From an uncultured Bacteroidales bacterium (GTDB lineage Bacteria > Bacteroidota > Bacteroidia > Bacteroidales > UBA932): a stretch of DNA of 39,852 bases. The stretch is taken from the NCBI GenBank assembly GCA_946546175.1, contig CAMNNY010000128.1, forward strand, positions 1-39,852. The letters are read 5' to 3'. Numbering within the stretch: position 1 is the stretch's first letter; the number at the start of each line of letters is the position of its first letter. The translations under genes and the position numbers were made by a program. Under the pieces are notes generated by a model that saw only the letters and a list, made by a program, of their open reading frames with translations, was not told the DNA's origin and did no database searches. Of this stretch, positions 6,871 through 15,794 are shown piece by piece.

Positions 6871-9257
6871 CAGAGAGAGAATACCAAATATCAGTCGGTC
6901 GGTCAAGGACCGAAACCGCATGGATGAACAAGACCGTCACCTGGGCCACCCTGGCAGCCAGGCTCAAGAACTGCAAGCGGACCGCAGAGAGCGTCTCCGA
7001 CTACAAGGCAATGAGCCGGCCCCAGAAAGGAAAGGCCAAGGACACCGGAGGATTCGTCGGAGGCCCCATCGACGGAGGACGCCGCAAAGGCGACAGCATC
7101 ATCTGCCGCAGCCTCGTGACCCTCGACATCGACTACGGCCAGACGGACACACCGGACATCGTCGCAGATGTGCTCTACGACACCGCCTGGTGCCTTTACA
7201 GCACACACAGCCACACGCCCGAAACGCCGCGCTTCAGGCTCGTCATCCCGCTGAGCCGGGACGTCACCCCGGACGAATACATCCCTATCGCCCGCCGAAT
7301 CGCAGAGCAAATCGATATAGACATCTTCGACAGCTCCACCTACGAGCCGAGCCGCCTGATGTACTGGCCCAGCTGCCCCAGGGACGGAGAGTACGTCTAC
7401 CGCTGCAGCGAAGCAGACACGCCGCTGGACGCCGACGAAATCCTCGCCAGCTACAACGACTGGCGGAACGTCGCAGAGTGGCCGATGGACAAAAGGACGA
7501 TGCGCCTGGTCCACGGCACCGGCGCCAAGCAAGAGGACCCGCTCACCAAGCCCGGATCCATTGGAGCCTTCTGCCGCGTTTACGGAATCACGGAAGCCAT
7601 CGAATTCTTCCTGCCGGACGTCTACGAGAAGACCGCACACGATGACCGCTACACGTTCATCGGAGGAACCACCGCCGCCGGCCTTGTGATCTACGAGGAC
7701 AAATACGCCTACAGCCACCACGGCACAGACCCCTGCTGCGAGAAGCTCTGCAACGCCTTCGACTTGGTGAGGATCCACAAATTCGGAGAGCTCGACCAGG
7801 ACAGCGACATCAACACGCCGGTGGCCAAGCTCCCGAGCTTCGTCGCCATGGAGCGCTTCGTCAGGGAAGACCCCAAGGTCAGTGGCCAGATGGCCAAAGA
7901 GAAGCTGCACGAACTTAACGAGGAATTCAAAGACATCCCCGATGACGAGACGGACTGGATAGAGCAGATGCAGATGGACGAGCGCCGCAAGAACTTCCTC
8001 GCCTCGCCCTTCAATTTCGGACTCATCATCCGAAACGACCCGCGCCTCAAGGGAGCCGCCCGACGCGACCTCTTCAGGGCCCGCGACATCGTAGTCCGGG
8101 ACCTGCCCTGGCGCAGCAAAGACATTGACCCATACTGGACCAACAGCGACGACAACGGCCTCATCGACTTCATGAGTGAGCACTACAGCCTCACCGGAAA
8201 GACCGCCATCCTGGACGCCTTCGATCTGGCCGTCAGCCAGGACTGCTACCACCCGGTGAGGGACTACCTCAAGACCCTCAAGTGGGACGGCACCCCGAGG
8301 CTCGACACCCTGCTCTCCGACTACCTGGGAGCCGTGGACTGCGAGCTCGTCCGGGCAATGACCCGCAAACACTTTGTAGCAGCCGTGGCCCGCGTCATGC
8401 GCCCAGGCGTCAAATACGATTACATCCTCACCCTCATAGGACCGGAGGGGCTCGGCAAGACCTCCCTCATCAGGACACTCGCCCGGGACTGGTTCGATAA
8501 CAGCATCTCCAGCATCGACGGCAAAGACGCCATGGAGCAGATCCGAGGCAAATGGCTCGTCGAGATGGGAGAGCTCACCAACTACAAGAACTCCACCAGC
8601 GAGGCCTACAAGAACTTCATATCAAAGCAGGAGGACAACTACCGCCCGGCCTACGCCCGGAAGACCGAAACCTTCCCGCGGCAGTGCGTCTTTTTTGCCA
8701 CCACCAACGAACCCAACTTCCTCAAGGGCAGCACCGGTAACCGCCGGTTCTGGACCGTGGAATGTGGGGAGGACATAACGACCAAAGACGTCTGGGACGA
8801 CCTCCCCGGAGAGGTGGACCAGATATGGGCCGAGGCCGTGGTCCGGTTCCAGGAGGGAGAGACACTCTACCTGAGCCACGAGCTCGAGACCAAGAGCCGC
8901 GAGCTGCAGACAGCCCACAACGAGCTGGCAGCGGATGACCGCGCCGGCATGATTGAAGCCTTCATCCGGAAAGAGCTCCCGACCACCTGGGAGTCAATGA
9001 CGATGAAGCAGAGACAGGACTGGTTCAGGCTCTCCAGCGAGACGGAGAGCTCGGAGCCCAGGATGAAGCGCGAGACCATCTGCGCCGTTGAGGTCCTCGT
9101 GGAGCTCTTCGGACAGCAGCTGGACGAGAAGACCCGCTACCGCACAAAAGATATCAACCAGATCATGCGCGAACTCCCGGACCTCGAGTACATCGGCAGA
9201 GGCTACGACAAGGCCTACGGACGCCAGCACAGATTCAAAATCAAAGACCCAGAATGA
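6867..9257 (+). CDS. VapE-like primase-helicase
   Basis: Walker A-like LIGPEGLGKTSLIRTLARDWF, GKDAMEQIRGKWLVEMGEL, FFATTNEPNFLKGSTGNRRFW. Confidence 0.9.
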   Translation: MTEREYQISVGRSRTETAWMNKTVTWATLAARLKNCKRTAESVSDYKAMSRPQKGKAKDTGGFVGGPIDGGRRKGDSIICRSLVTLDIDYGQTDTPDIVADVLYDTAWCLYSTHSHTPETPRFRLVIPLSRDVTPDEYIPIARRIAEQIDIDIFDSSTYEPSRLMYWPSCPRDGEYVYRCSEADTPLDADEILASYNDWRNVAEWPMDKRTMRLVHGTGAKQEDPLTKPGSIGAFCRVYGITEAIEFFLPDVYEKTAHDDRYTFIGGTTAAGLVIYEDKYAYSHHGTDPCCEKLCNAFDLVRIHKFGELDQDSDINTPVAKLPSFVAMERFVREDPKVSGQMAKEKLHELNEEFKDIPDDETDWIEQMQMDERRKNFLASPFNFGLIIRNDPRLKGAARRDLFRARDIVVRDLPWRSKDIDPYWTNSDDNGLIDFMSEHYSLTGKTAILDAFDLAVSQDCYHPVRDYLKTLKWDGTPRLDTLLSDYLGAVDCELVRAMTRKHFVAAVARVMRPGVKYDYILTLIGPEGLGKTSLIRTLARDWFDNSISSIDGKDAMEQIRGKWLVEMGELTNYKNSTSEAYKNFISKQEDNYRPAYARKTETFPRQCVFFATTNEPNFLKGSTGNRRFWTVECGEDITTKDVWDDLPGEVDQIWAEAVVRFQEGETLYLSHELETKSRELQTAHNELAADDRAGMIEAFIRKELPTTWESMTMKQRQDWFRLSSETESSEPRMKRETICAVEVLVELFGQQLDEKTRYRTKDINQIMRELPDLEYIGRGYDKAYGRQHRFKIKDPE

Positions 9258-9520
9258 GGACCGTCAACGGAATCAACATCTACTGGCAGACCGAAGACGA
9301 CCTGCCCAGCAGCTGCGGAAGCTGCCCCTTTTACTTCGACGGATCCACGTCCGTCCCAGGAGTCGGCAGCACGCAGGAAAGAGGACTCTGCAACCTCCGG
9401 GAGATGATGAAAAGCAGGTGGACTGACACCCCGCAGGCCTGCCTCCGCTTTTTCCGCAGGATCCTCAAGGCCCCGGACGGAGAGCGATACGTCATAGTTT
9501 TACGAGATGAGAACTTATAA
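9254..9520 (+). CDS. Small cysteine-containing hypothetical protein
   Basis: ORF track; ATGA overlap with the VapE-like gene. Confidence 0.6.
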   Translation: MRTVNGINIYWQTEDDLPSSCGSCPFYFDGSTSVPGVGSTQERGLCNLREMMKSRWTDTPQACLRFFRRILKAPDGERYVIVLRDENL

Positions 9521-9603
9521 CTTTTTCACCCGATGCGCCATCCAGAACGCGCCCCTTTACCGGCTCAGGGAAAGAGCCCTCAACCCAAAAAACCTACACG
9601 AAA

Positions 9604-9846
9604 ATGAACCCCAGAACAAGACAAGCAACCGGACACATCGACCGCGACGGACGGATGATCCACAGACACGATGAGGTCGCCGTGACCAGGCGGCCGCACT
9701 ACATCAACACCAACTACGAGACCGAGCCGGCACGCCGCGCCCGCGTCCTTTGGGTAGGCCGGAAATGGCTCCTGTACTTCGAAAACGGAGCCACGGAAGA
9801 CCTCAATAACTACGGCCAAAAAGAGCTCAAATTCATGGGACAATAG
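9604..9846 (+). CDS. Hypothetical protein, 80 aa
   Basis: ORF track. Confidence 0.5.
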   Translation: MNPRTRQATGHIDRDGRMIHRHDEVAVTRRPHYINTNYETEPARRARVLWVGRKWLLYFENGATEDLNNYGQKELKFMGQ

Positions 9847-10088
9847 CCAAAAACGCATTGTCCCATAAAACGGGACAACAAAATCATTGTCCCACGATTG
9901 TCCCAAAGATTGTCCCACGCCCAAAAGACTGAAAGCCAAAGAGTTAGCCCCAAAATGGGACAATGGGACAATAAAATCAGCAAAAAAACATTTTTAGCGA
10001 ATTATGTCGGAAACCAATAAGAAAGACTACATAAATGGCCCCTGCGGGAAAGTTACGCGCGCGCGAGTCCCATTGTCCCATTGTCCCA
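9836..10088. repeat. Iteron-like cluster of ATTGTCCCA / TGGGACAAT, candidate origin of replication
   Basis: Copies at 9836(+), 9857(-), 9872(partial), 9886, 9897, 9909, 9956(+), 9964(+), 10067(partial), 10072, 10080. Confidence 0.75.
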
Positions 10089-10408
10089 AAAAGCAGGAAA
10101 GCGAGAAGACTCTCGAGGCCCGGCTGCGGAAAGAAATCGAGAAGCGAGGTGGCATGGCCATCAAGCTGATGAGCCAACTCCACCGAGGACTGCCGGACCG
10201 GATGATCATCATGCCCCAGGGCTGCATCTATTTCGTCGAGCTTAAGAGCACCGGCGAAAAGCCCACCGGACTGCAGACCCACTGCCACAATCAACTCCGG
10301 AACCTCGGCCACACCGTCTACATCATCGACACCACCCAGCGCCTGCAGGACTTCCTGTTCATCCTGGACGTCGAGCAGCTGGAGAAAGCCAACTCACCCA
10401 GAAGATGA
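10004..10408 (+). CDS. VRR-NUC domain nuclease
   Basis: EKRGGMAIKLMSQLHRGLPDRMIIMPQGCIYFVELKSTGEKPTGLQ. Confidence 0.85.
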   Translation: MSETNKKDYINGPCGKVTRARVPLSHCPKKQESEKTLEARLRKEIEKRGGMAIKLMSQLHRGLPDRMIIMPQGCIYFVELKSTGEKPTGLQTHCHNQLRNLGHTVYIIDTTQRLQDFLFILDVEQLEKANSPRR

Positions 10409-11769
10409 GATACACCCCGCACGCATACCAAGAGCGAGCCACGCAGTTCATCATCGACAACCGGTACTGCGCCCTCTTCCTGGACATGGGTCTCGGGAAG
10501 ACGGTCGCCACACTCACAGCGCTCCAGCAGCTGAAGGAGGACTACTTCGAAATCGACAAGACCCTGGTGATAGCGCCCAAGTCCGTGGCCCGGAATACGT
10601 GGACAGGTGAGTCCCATAAATGGGACCACCTGCGGAGCCTCAAAATCTCCGTCATTATGGGCACGCCAGCCCAAAGACGGAAAGCCATCGAAGCGGAGGC
10701 GGACATCTACGTCGTGAACCGGGACAACGTCAAATGGCTCGTGGACTACTGCGACCTCGAGCTGGTCCGCTGGCCTTTCGACAGCGTCGTCATCGATGAG
10801 AGCTCCAGCTTCAAAAACCCGCAGAGCCGCAGGTTCAAAGCCCTGCGACGGATGCGCTGGCTGATCCGAAGACTCGTCCTGCTGACAGGCACGCCCAGCC
10901 CCAACGGACTGATGGACCTCTGGTCGCAGATAGAACTGCTGGACTACGGCAAGCGCCTGGGCCGGACCCTCACGATGTACAGACAGGAGTACTTCAGGCC
11001 CGGACGGCACAACGGACACGTCGTCTACGAATGGATCCCGAAGCCCGGATCCAGAGAACGGATCACAGACGCCATCAGCGACATCTGCCTCTCCATGCAG
11101 GCGAGCGACTACCTCGAGATGCCAGATCTCATCCAAGCCGGAACCACCATCGCCCTGAGCGACTCCGAGCAGAAAGCCTACCTGGAATTCGAGAAAGAGC
11201 AGCTGCTGGAAATCGACGAAGCAGAGATAGAGGCAGTGACCGCCGCGGCCCTTACCAACAAGCTGCTGCAGTTCACCGGAGGAGCCGTCTACGACTCCGA
11301 GCACGACTGGCACGAGGTCGGCCAAAGCAAGATGGAGGCCCTGAGCGACATTCTCGAAGCAACCGAGGAACCGGTCCTGGTCTTTTATGCCTACCAGCAC
11401 GAAAAAGAGCGAATTCTGGCCAATTTTGGAAATTATCAGCCCGAAACCTTCAACGGAGAGCCCGAAATCCTCAAGAAATGGAACAATCAGGAAATCCGCC
11501 TGCTACTTTGCCACCCGGCCTCCGTGGCATACGGACTCAATATGCAGGAGGGAGGCAGGACCATCATCTGGTACACGCCCACCTGGAACCTCGAGCTTTA
11601 CCAGCAAGCCAACGCCAGGCTCTACCGGCAAGGGCAGGACAGGCCGGTCCTTCTTTACCACATCGTCGCAACTGGCACGATGGACGAGAGGGTGATGGAG
11701 GCCCTCTCCGGAAAGGGAGACTGCCAGACCGCTCTGCTCCAGCGAATCAAGGAGTTAAGGAAAGTATAG
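10405..11769 (+). CDS. SNF2/DEAD-like helicase
   Basis: LFLDMGLGKTVATLTAL (Walker A), VVIDESSSFKN (motif II), YQQANARLYRQGQ (motif VI). Confidence 0.9.
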   Translation: MRYTPHAYQERATQFIIDNRYCALFLDMGLGKTVATLTALQQLKEDYFEIDKTLVIAPKSVARNTWTGESHKWDHLRSLKISVIMGTPAQRRKAIEAEADIYVVNRDNVKWLVDYCDLELVRWPFDSVVIDESSSFKNPQSRRFKALRRMRWLIRRLVLLTGTPSPNGLMDLWSQIELLDYGKRLGRTLTMYRQEYFRPGRHNGHVVYEWIPKPGSRERITDAISDICLSMQASDYLEMPDLIQAGTTIALSDSEQKAYLEFEKEQLLEIDEAEIEAVTAAALTNKLLQFTGGAVYDSEHDWHEVGQSKMEALSDILEATEEPVLVFYAYQHEKERILANFGNYQPETFNGEPEILKKWNNQEIRLLLCHPASVAYGLNMQEGGRTIIWYTPTWNLELYQQANARLYRQGQDRPVLLYHIVATGTMDERVMEALSGKGDCQTALLQRIKELRKV

Positions 11770-11779
11770 GAAAATTCAT

Positions 11780-11787
11780 TAACTTTG
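11780..11787 (+). promoter_or_regulatory. Bacteroidales-type -7 box TAACTTTG upstream of the HTH gene
   Basis: Matches TAnnTTTG; about 20 nt before the ATG at 11808. Confidence 0.5.
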
Positions 11788-11807
11788 CACAAAACGAACA
11801 GGTACAC

Positions 11808-12077
11808 ATGGGAAACACTCACACACGACCACTGACGGAGGACGACTTCAGGGCAAACGAGGCCCGGAGGCTCCAGGAGCTGGCAGGCCTGATCAGGGCC
11901 ACCGGCCAGACCGCACGACAGATAGCCGACGAGTGCCACCTCGACAAGCGGACAGTGCTGCGGGCCTTGAGGGCAGAACCGCTCAAGAGCGACGCCACCG
12001 CCCGGCTGGAGTTTTACGCCAAATACACAATCACCTATGGAATTCCGAAAGATAAAGCTCGGACGGCTCGAGCTTAA
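11808..12077 (+). CDS. Small HTH protein
   Basis: TARQIADECHLDKRTVLRALRAEP; in the frame of ORF 11031..12077 from ATG 11808. Confidence 0.6.
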   Translation: MGNTHTRPLTEDDFRANEARRLQELAGLIRATGQTARQIADECHLDKRTVLRALRAEPLKSDATARLEFYAKYTITYGIPKDKARTARA

Positions 12078-12618
12078 CAAGGGCCAGGTCCACGGCCTGC
12101 CGGCGAACCCGCGAAAGTGGACCAAAGGCGACGTGGTCTCCCTGGCCAGGTCGATGGAGGAGACGCCCGAGCTTGCAGAGGCCCGAGGCGCCATCGTCTA
12201 TCCGGTCGGCTCGGCCTTCGTTGTGCTGGGAGGCAACATGAGAGTGGAGGCAGCCAGGCACCTCGGCTGGCAGGAGCTCATGTGCGCCGTGCTCCCAGAG
12301 ACCACACCCACGGAGAAACTCAAGCAGATCGTCCTCAAGGATAACTCCAGCTTCGGAGCCTGGGACGTCGACCTGCTGAAAGCGGACTGGGGAGAGTTCG
12401 AGTTCATGGACATCGGCATCAAGCTGCCGGACCTCCCGCCCAAGGGCAACAAGAAAGCCCGCGACGACGGCTACGACCCGAGCAGGATCCTGGGACGGAA
12501 GACCCCACCCAAGACCAAACGAGGTGACCTCATTCAGCTGGGAGAGCACCTCCTCATCTGCGCAGACACCAAGGACGTCCACGCCCTCGAAAAATTGATG
12601 GGGGGGGTAACTCATTAG
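12037..12618 (+). CDS. ParB/Srx-like N-terminal domain of a phage DNA methyltransferase, ends just after a G8 tract
   Basis: VLGGNMRVEAARHLGWQELMCAV...GDLIQLGEHLLICADTKDVHALEKLMGG; frame breaks at 12600-12607. Confidence 0.8.
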   Translation: MEFRKIKLGRLELNKGQVHGLPANPRKWTKGDVVSLARSMEETPELAEARGAIVYPVGSAFVVLGGNMRVEAARHLGWQELMCAVLPETTPTEKLKQIVLKDNSSFGAWDVDLLKADWGEFEFMDIGIKLPDLPPKGNKKARDDGYDPSRILGRKTPPKTKRGDLIQLGEHLLICADTKDVHALEKLMGGVTH

Positions 12619-12626
12619 CGGACCTT

Positions 12627-13334
12627 TTGGTGACAGACCCGCCCTACAACGTGGCAATAAGCAACAGCGACGGCAAAACGATAGAAAACGACGATATGAG
12701 CGACGGCGCCTTCCGAGACTTCCTCTACGGATGCTTTGTGGCAGTCAGGGACTGCCTCAAGGCCGGAGCCGCCTGTTACATCTGGATGGCCAGCAGCGAG
12801 ATCGACGCCTGCATCGAGGCATACGAGAAAGCCGGCCTTCTTTACAAGCAGCTGCTGATCTGGGTGAAAAACTCGTTCACCCTGGGGAGGCAGGACTACC
12901 AATGGCAGCACGAGAGCTGCGTCTACGGATGGAAACCGGGAGCCGGTCACTACTTCAGCGACAGCCGCCGGGAGTCCACCGTCAAGGAAGACAAGCTGGA
13001 CCTGGAGCACATGAGCAAGACGGACATGAAGCTGCTGCTCCAGCAGATCTTCGAGGAGAACGGCATACCCACCACCGCGCTCCATTACGACAAGCCCAGA
13101 AAGGACGACGAGCACCCGACGATGAAGCCGGTGCCCCTTTTCGGAGACCACATCATCAACAGCAGCCGCGCAGGCGACATCGTGCTGGACCCCTTCGGAG
13201 GCAGCGGCACAACCCTCATCGCTTGCGAGCAGCTGGGCCGGCGCTGCCGGATGGTGGAGCTCGACCCCGTCTACTGCGACGTGATCGTCGACCGGTGGGA
13301 GAAATTCACAGGACAAAAGGCCATCAGGCCGTAA
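12627..13334 (+). CDS. N6-adenine DNA methyltransferase domain (DPPY), in the -1 frame relative to the ParB-like ORF
   Basis: TDPPYNVAIS catalytic motif; DPFGGSGTTLIACEQLGRRCRMVELDPVYCDVI (SAM motif). Confidence 0.9.
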   Translation: MVTDPPYNVAISNSDGKTIENDDMSDGAFRDFLYGCFVAVRDCLKAGAACYIWMASSEIDACIEAYEKAGLLYKQLLIWVKNSFTLGRQDYQWQHESCVYGWKPGAGHYFSDSRRESTVKEDKLDLEHMSKTDMKLLLQQIFEENGIPTTALHYDKPRKDDEHPTMKPVPLFGDHIINSSRAGDIVLDPFGGSGTTLIACEQLGRRCRMVELDPVYCDVIVDRWEKFTGQKAIRP

Positions 13335-13347
13335 CGACTAAAGCACT

Positions 13348-14031
13348 ATGGACAATGGCGAGGATCTCTTCAGCGGGCTCGACCTCTTCAGCTTTGACGG
13401 CAAGCCGCCGGTACCAGACGAGGCACCGGAGCCAGAGCCGGAGAAAGAGAGCAAGAGCAAAAAGGGACGGAAGCACAGATACACCGAGGTCTACGAGCTG
13501 ACTCCGAAATTCGAGTACCGGCGCGCCTTCAGCGAAAGCAAGCTGCTGGACGCGCTGGCCGCTCCGGGCTTCCATTTCCAGGAGGGACACGCCTACAACT
13601 TCATCACCGCCGGAGACGTTGACAGCCTCTCATTTTTGAAAGCCGTCCTCCGGCAACAGGACCTCGACTACTGCCTGGCCTCCACCTGGTGCATGGGCGC
13701 AGAGGATATCCTGCAATTCCGGGAATGGGTAGAGGCCGACCGGATCCGGAAGCTCGACATTTACGTCGGCGAGATTTTCAGCGGCAGCTACGCCGTGGAG
13801 TTCCAGATGCTCAAGAGACTCTACCAGGACCACCCGGACCTTGGACGATTCGCTCTCTTCAGGAACCACAGCAAGGTCTACGCCGGCACCGGCCCGCTTT
13901 GGAGCTTTGGCATCCAGAGCAGCGCCAACATCAACACCAACCCCAGAACGGAAAACACCTGCATCACCATCGACCGCGGGCTGTTTGAGTTTTACAAGAA
14001 ATACTACGACGGAATCAAATCCTTTGAATGA
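13348..14031 (+). CDS. Hypothetical protein with possible PLD-superfamily-like motif
   Basis: FRNHSKVYAG...QSSANINTNPRTENTCITID. Confidence 0.45.
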   Translation: MDNGEDLFSGLDLFSFDGKPPVPDEAPEPEPEKESKSKKGRKHRYTEVYELTPKFEYRRAFSESKLLDALAAPGFHFQEGHAYNFITAGDVDSLSFLKAVLRQQDLDYCLASTWCMGAEDILQFREWVEADRIRKLDIYVGEIFSGSYAVEFQMLKRLYQDHPDLGRFALFRNHSKVYAGTGPLWSFGIQSSANINTNPRTENTCITIDRGLFEFYKKYYDGIKSFE

Positions 14032-14426
14032 TGAAATCAGGCAAGCACTACAGCAAGGCGCAGATCAAGCAGATCAAGGCGGACTTCCTCGAAGCGCTCA
14101 AGGCCAGCGCCGGCCTCGTCACCCAGGCCTGCAAAAAGGTCGGCATCGGATCCAGGAAGACCCTCTACGAGTGGCGCTCCAAGGACCCGGACTTCGACGC
14201 CGCCTGGGAGGAGGCCAGCAAGGAGGCATCCGAGATGGCGCTCGACCTCGCAGAGTCAGCGCTGATGCGCAACATCCAGGCAGGAGACACCAAGGCCATC
14301 AAGTTCTACCTCCAGTGCAAGGGCAAGCCACGCGGCTACGACCTGCGGCAGGAGATAGACCTCAACGCCACGGTCACCAGGCCCAAGGTCGTATTTGAAG
14401 ACGACGAGGATGGCGTACAGGATTAG
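14028..14426 (+). CDS. terS: Terminase small subunit
   Basis: HTH-like N terminus; KTLYEWRSKDPDFDAAWEEA; immediately upstream of the large subunit. Confidence 0.75.
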   Translation: MMKSGKHYSKAQIKQIKADFLEALKASAGLVTQACKKVGIGSRKTLYEWRSKDPDFDAAWEEASKEASEMALDLAESALMRNIQAGDTKAIKFYLQCKGKPRGYDLRQEIDLNATVTRPKVVFEDDEDGVQD

Positions 14427-15738
14427 CAAAAAGTACAAGCCCCTCTGGGACGCCACGACCCGCTACACCATCGTCACCGGTGGCCGCGGATCGGGCAAAT
14501 CTTATGCGCTCGCCTGCGCAATGCTGGACAGCACCTACGACGACGAGTTCAATATCCTCTACACCCGATGGAACCTCACGAGCGCCGAGGTCTCAATCAT
14601 CCCGGAATTTGTCGAGAAGATGGACATCGGCGACTGCCGCAACGCCTTCTACGTCCGGAGGCGGGACGTCCAGAACCGCGCCACCGGAGGCCGCATCTGG
14701 TTCCGAGGCATCCAGCAAAGCTCGAAAAACCAGATCGCCAAACTCAAATCGCTGAACCGCCTGAAGACCTGGGTGCTTGACGAGGCCCAGGAGCTGATGT
14801 CGGAGGCGACCTTCGACACCATCGACCAGAGCATCCGTGAAAAGGATGCAGAGAACAGAGTCATCCTCGTCCTCAACCCAGCGGACATCAGCCACTGGAT
14901 CTACCGCCGCTTTTTTGTGGAGCCCGGCGTGCCTTACGACTTCAACGGCACCAAGGGAAACGTGACCTACATCCACACCACCTGGGAGGACAACAAGTCC
15001 AACCTCTCCCAGAGCTTCATCGACATCGCAGAGGAGCTGCGCGAAAAGAACCCCGACAAATACGAGCACCTCTACGGAGGCAAATGGCTCGTCCGGAAAG
15101 AGGGCCTCATCTACAAGGACTGGCAGGAGATCCCCGAGGACGAGTACCCGGACGGCTTGCCCCAGTGGTGGGGAAACGACTGGGGCTACGGCGGAGACCC
15201 GGACGCGCTGGTGCGGATGTGTTACGACCCGGTCACCGGCACCCTCTACCTCAAGGAGATCTGCTACCAGACCGGCCTGCTGCCCCGGGACATCGCCGCC
15301 CGCATCATTCAGGACGGAGAGCAGCTGGTCCACCACTACGAGACCAAGCGAGACGAAAACGGAGAGCTGCTCCGAGGCGAGGACGGAGAGCCGCTCAAGT
15401 TCCCGGTCTATTACAGCCCCGGCCTTTGCGAGGTCTACTGCGACCCGGCCAGGCCCGACAGCATCGCCGAGCTCCGGAAGATCTACGGCATCAGCGCCAG
15501 CGGAGGAGTCAACCGCAGCAAGAGCGAGCGAGTCGCCTGGCTGCAGGGATTCCAGGTCCGCTACGTCGGCGCCCACATCAAGAGCGAGGTCGAGGCTTAC
15601 AGCTGGAAACCCAACAAGGACGACGAGTCCATCTTCACCGACGAGCCCCAGGACGGCAACGACCACGCCATGGACGCGACCAACTACGGAGCCTTCACTC
15701 ACCTCCACCGGATGGGCATAAGCAACCAAATGCACTGA
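14395..15738 (+). CDS. terL: Terminase large subunit (start may be 14410)
   Basis: VTGGRGSGKSYALACAML (Walker A), TWVLDEAQEL, nuclease-domain DATNYGAF. Confidence 0.92.
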   Translation: MKTTRMAYRISKKYKPLWDATTRYTIVTGGRGSGKSYALACAMLDSTYDDEFNILYTRWNLTSAEVSIIPEFVEKMDIGDCRNAFYVRRRDVQNRATGGRIWFRGIQQSSKNQIAKLKSLNRLKTWVLDEAQELMSEATFDTIDQSIREKDAENRVILVLNPADISHWIYRRFFVEPGVPYDFNGTKGNVTYIHTTWEDNKSNLSQSFIDIAEELREKNPDKYEHLYGGKWLVRKEGLIYKDWQEIPEDEYPDGLPQWWGNDWGYGGDPDALVRMCYDPVTGTLYLKEICYQTGLLPRDIAARIIQDGEQLVHHYETKRDENGELLRGEDGEPLKFPVYYSPGLCEVYCDPARPDSIAELRKIYGISASGGVNRSKSERVAWLQGFQVRYVGAHIKSEVEAYSWKPNKDDESIFTDEPQDGNDHAMDATNYGAFTHLHRMGISNQMH

Positions 15739-15794
15739 CCCATTGAGAGCAAAACCCGCAACCCTTTATAACTTCGCACAAAAGACAGCACGCC
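15722..15794 (+). promoter_or_regulatory. Late-promoter-like repeat, copy 1 (GCAACCAAATGCAC + 42 bp + CTTTATAACTTCGCAC)
   Basis: Shared sequence and spacing with 17943 and 27911. Confidence 0.65.

Noticed and set aside
9516-9530. TTATAACTTTTTCAC as another late-type promoter
   Set aside because: Lacks the upstream GCAACCAAATG element at the conserved spacing.
9836-10088. CRISPR array
   Set aside because: Repeat unit is about 9 bp, irregularly spaced and on both strands; iteron-like, not CRISPR. No cas genes seen.
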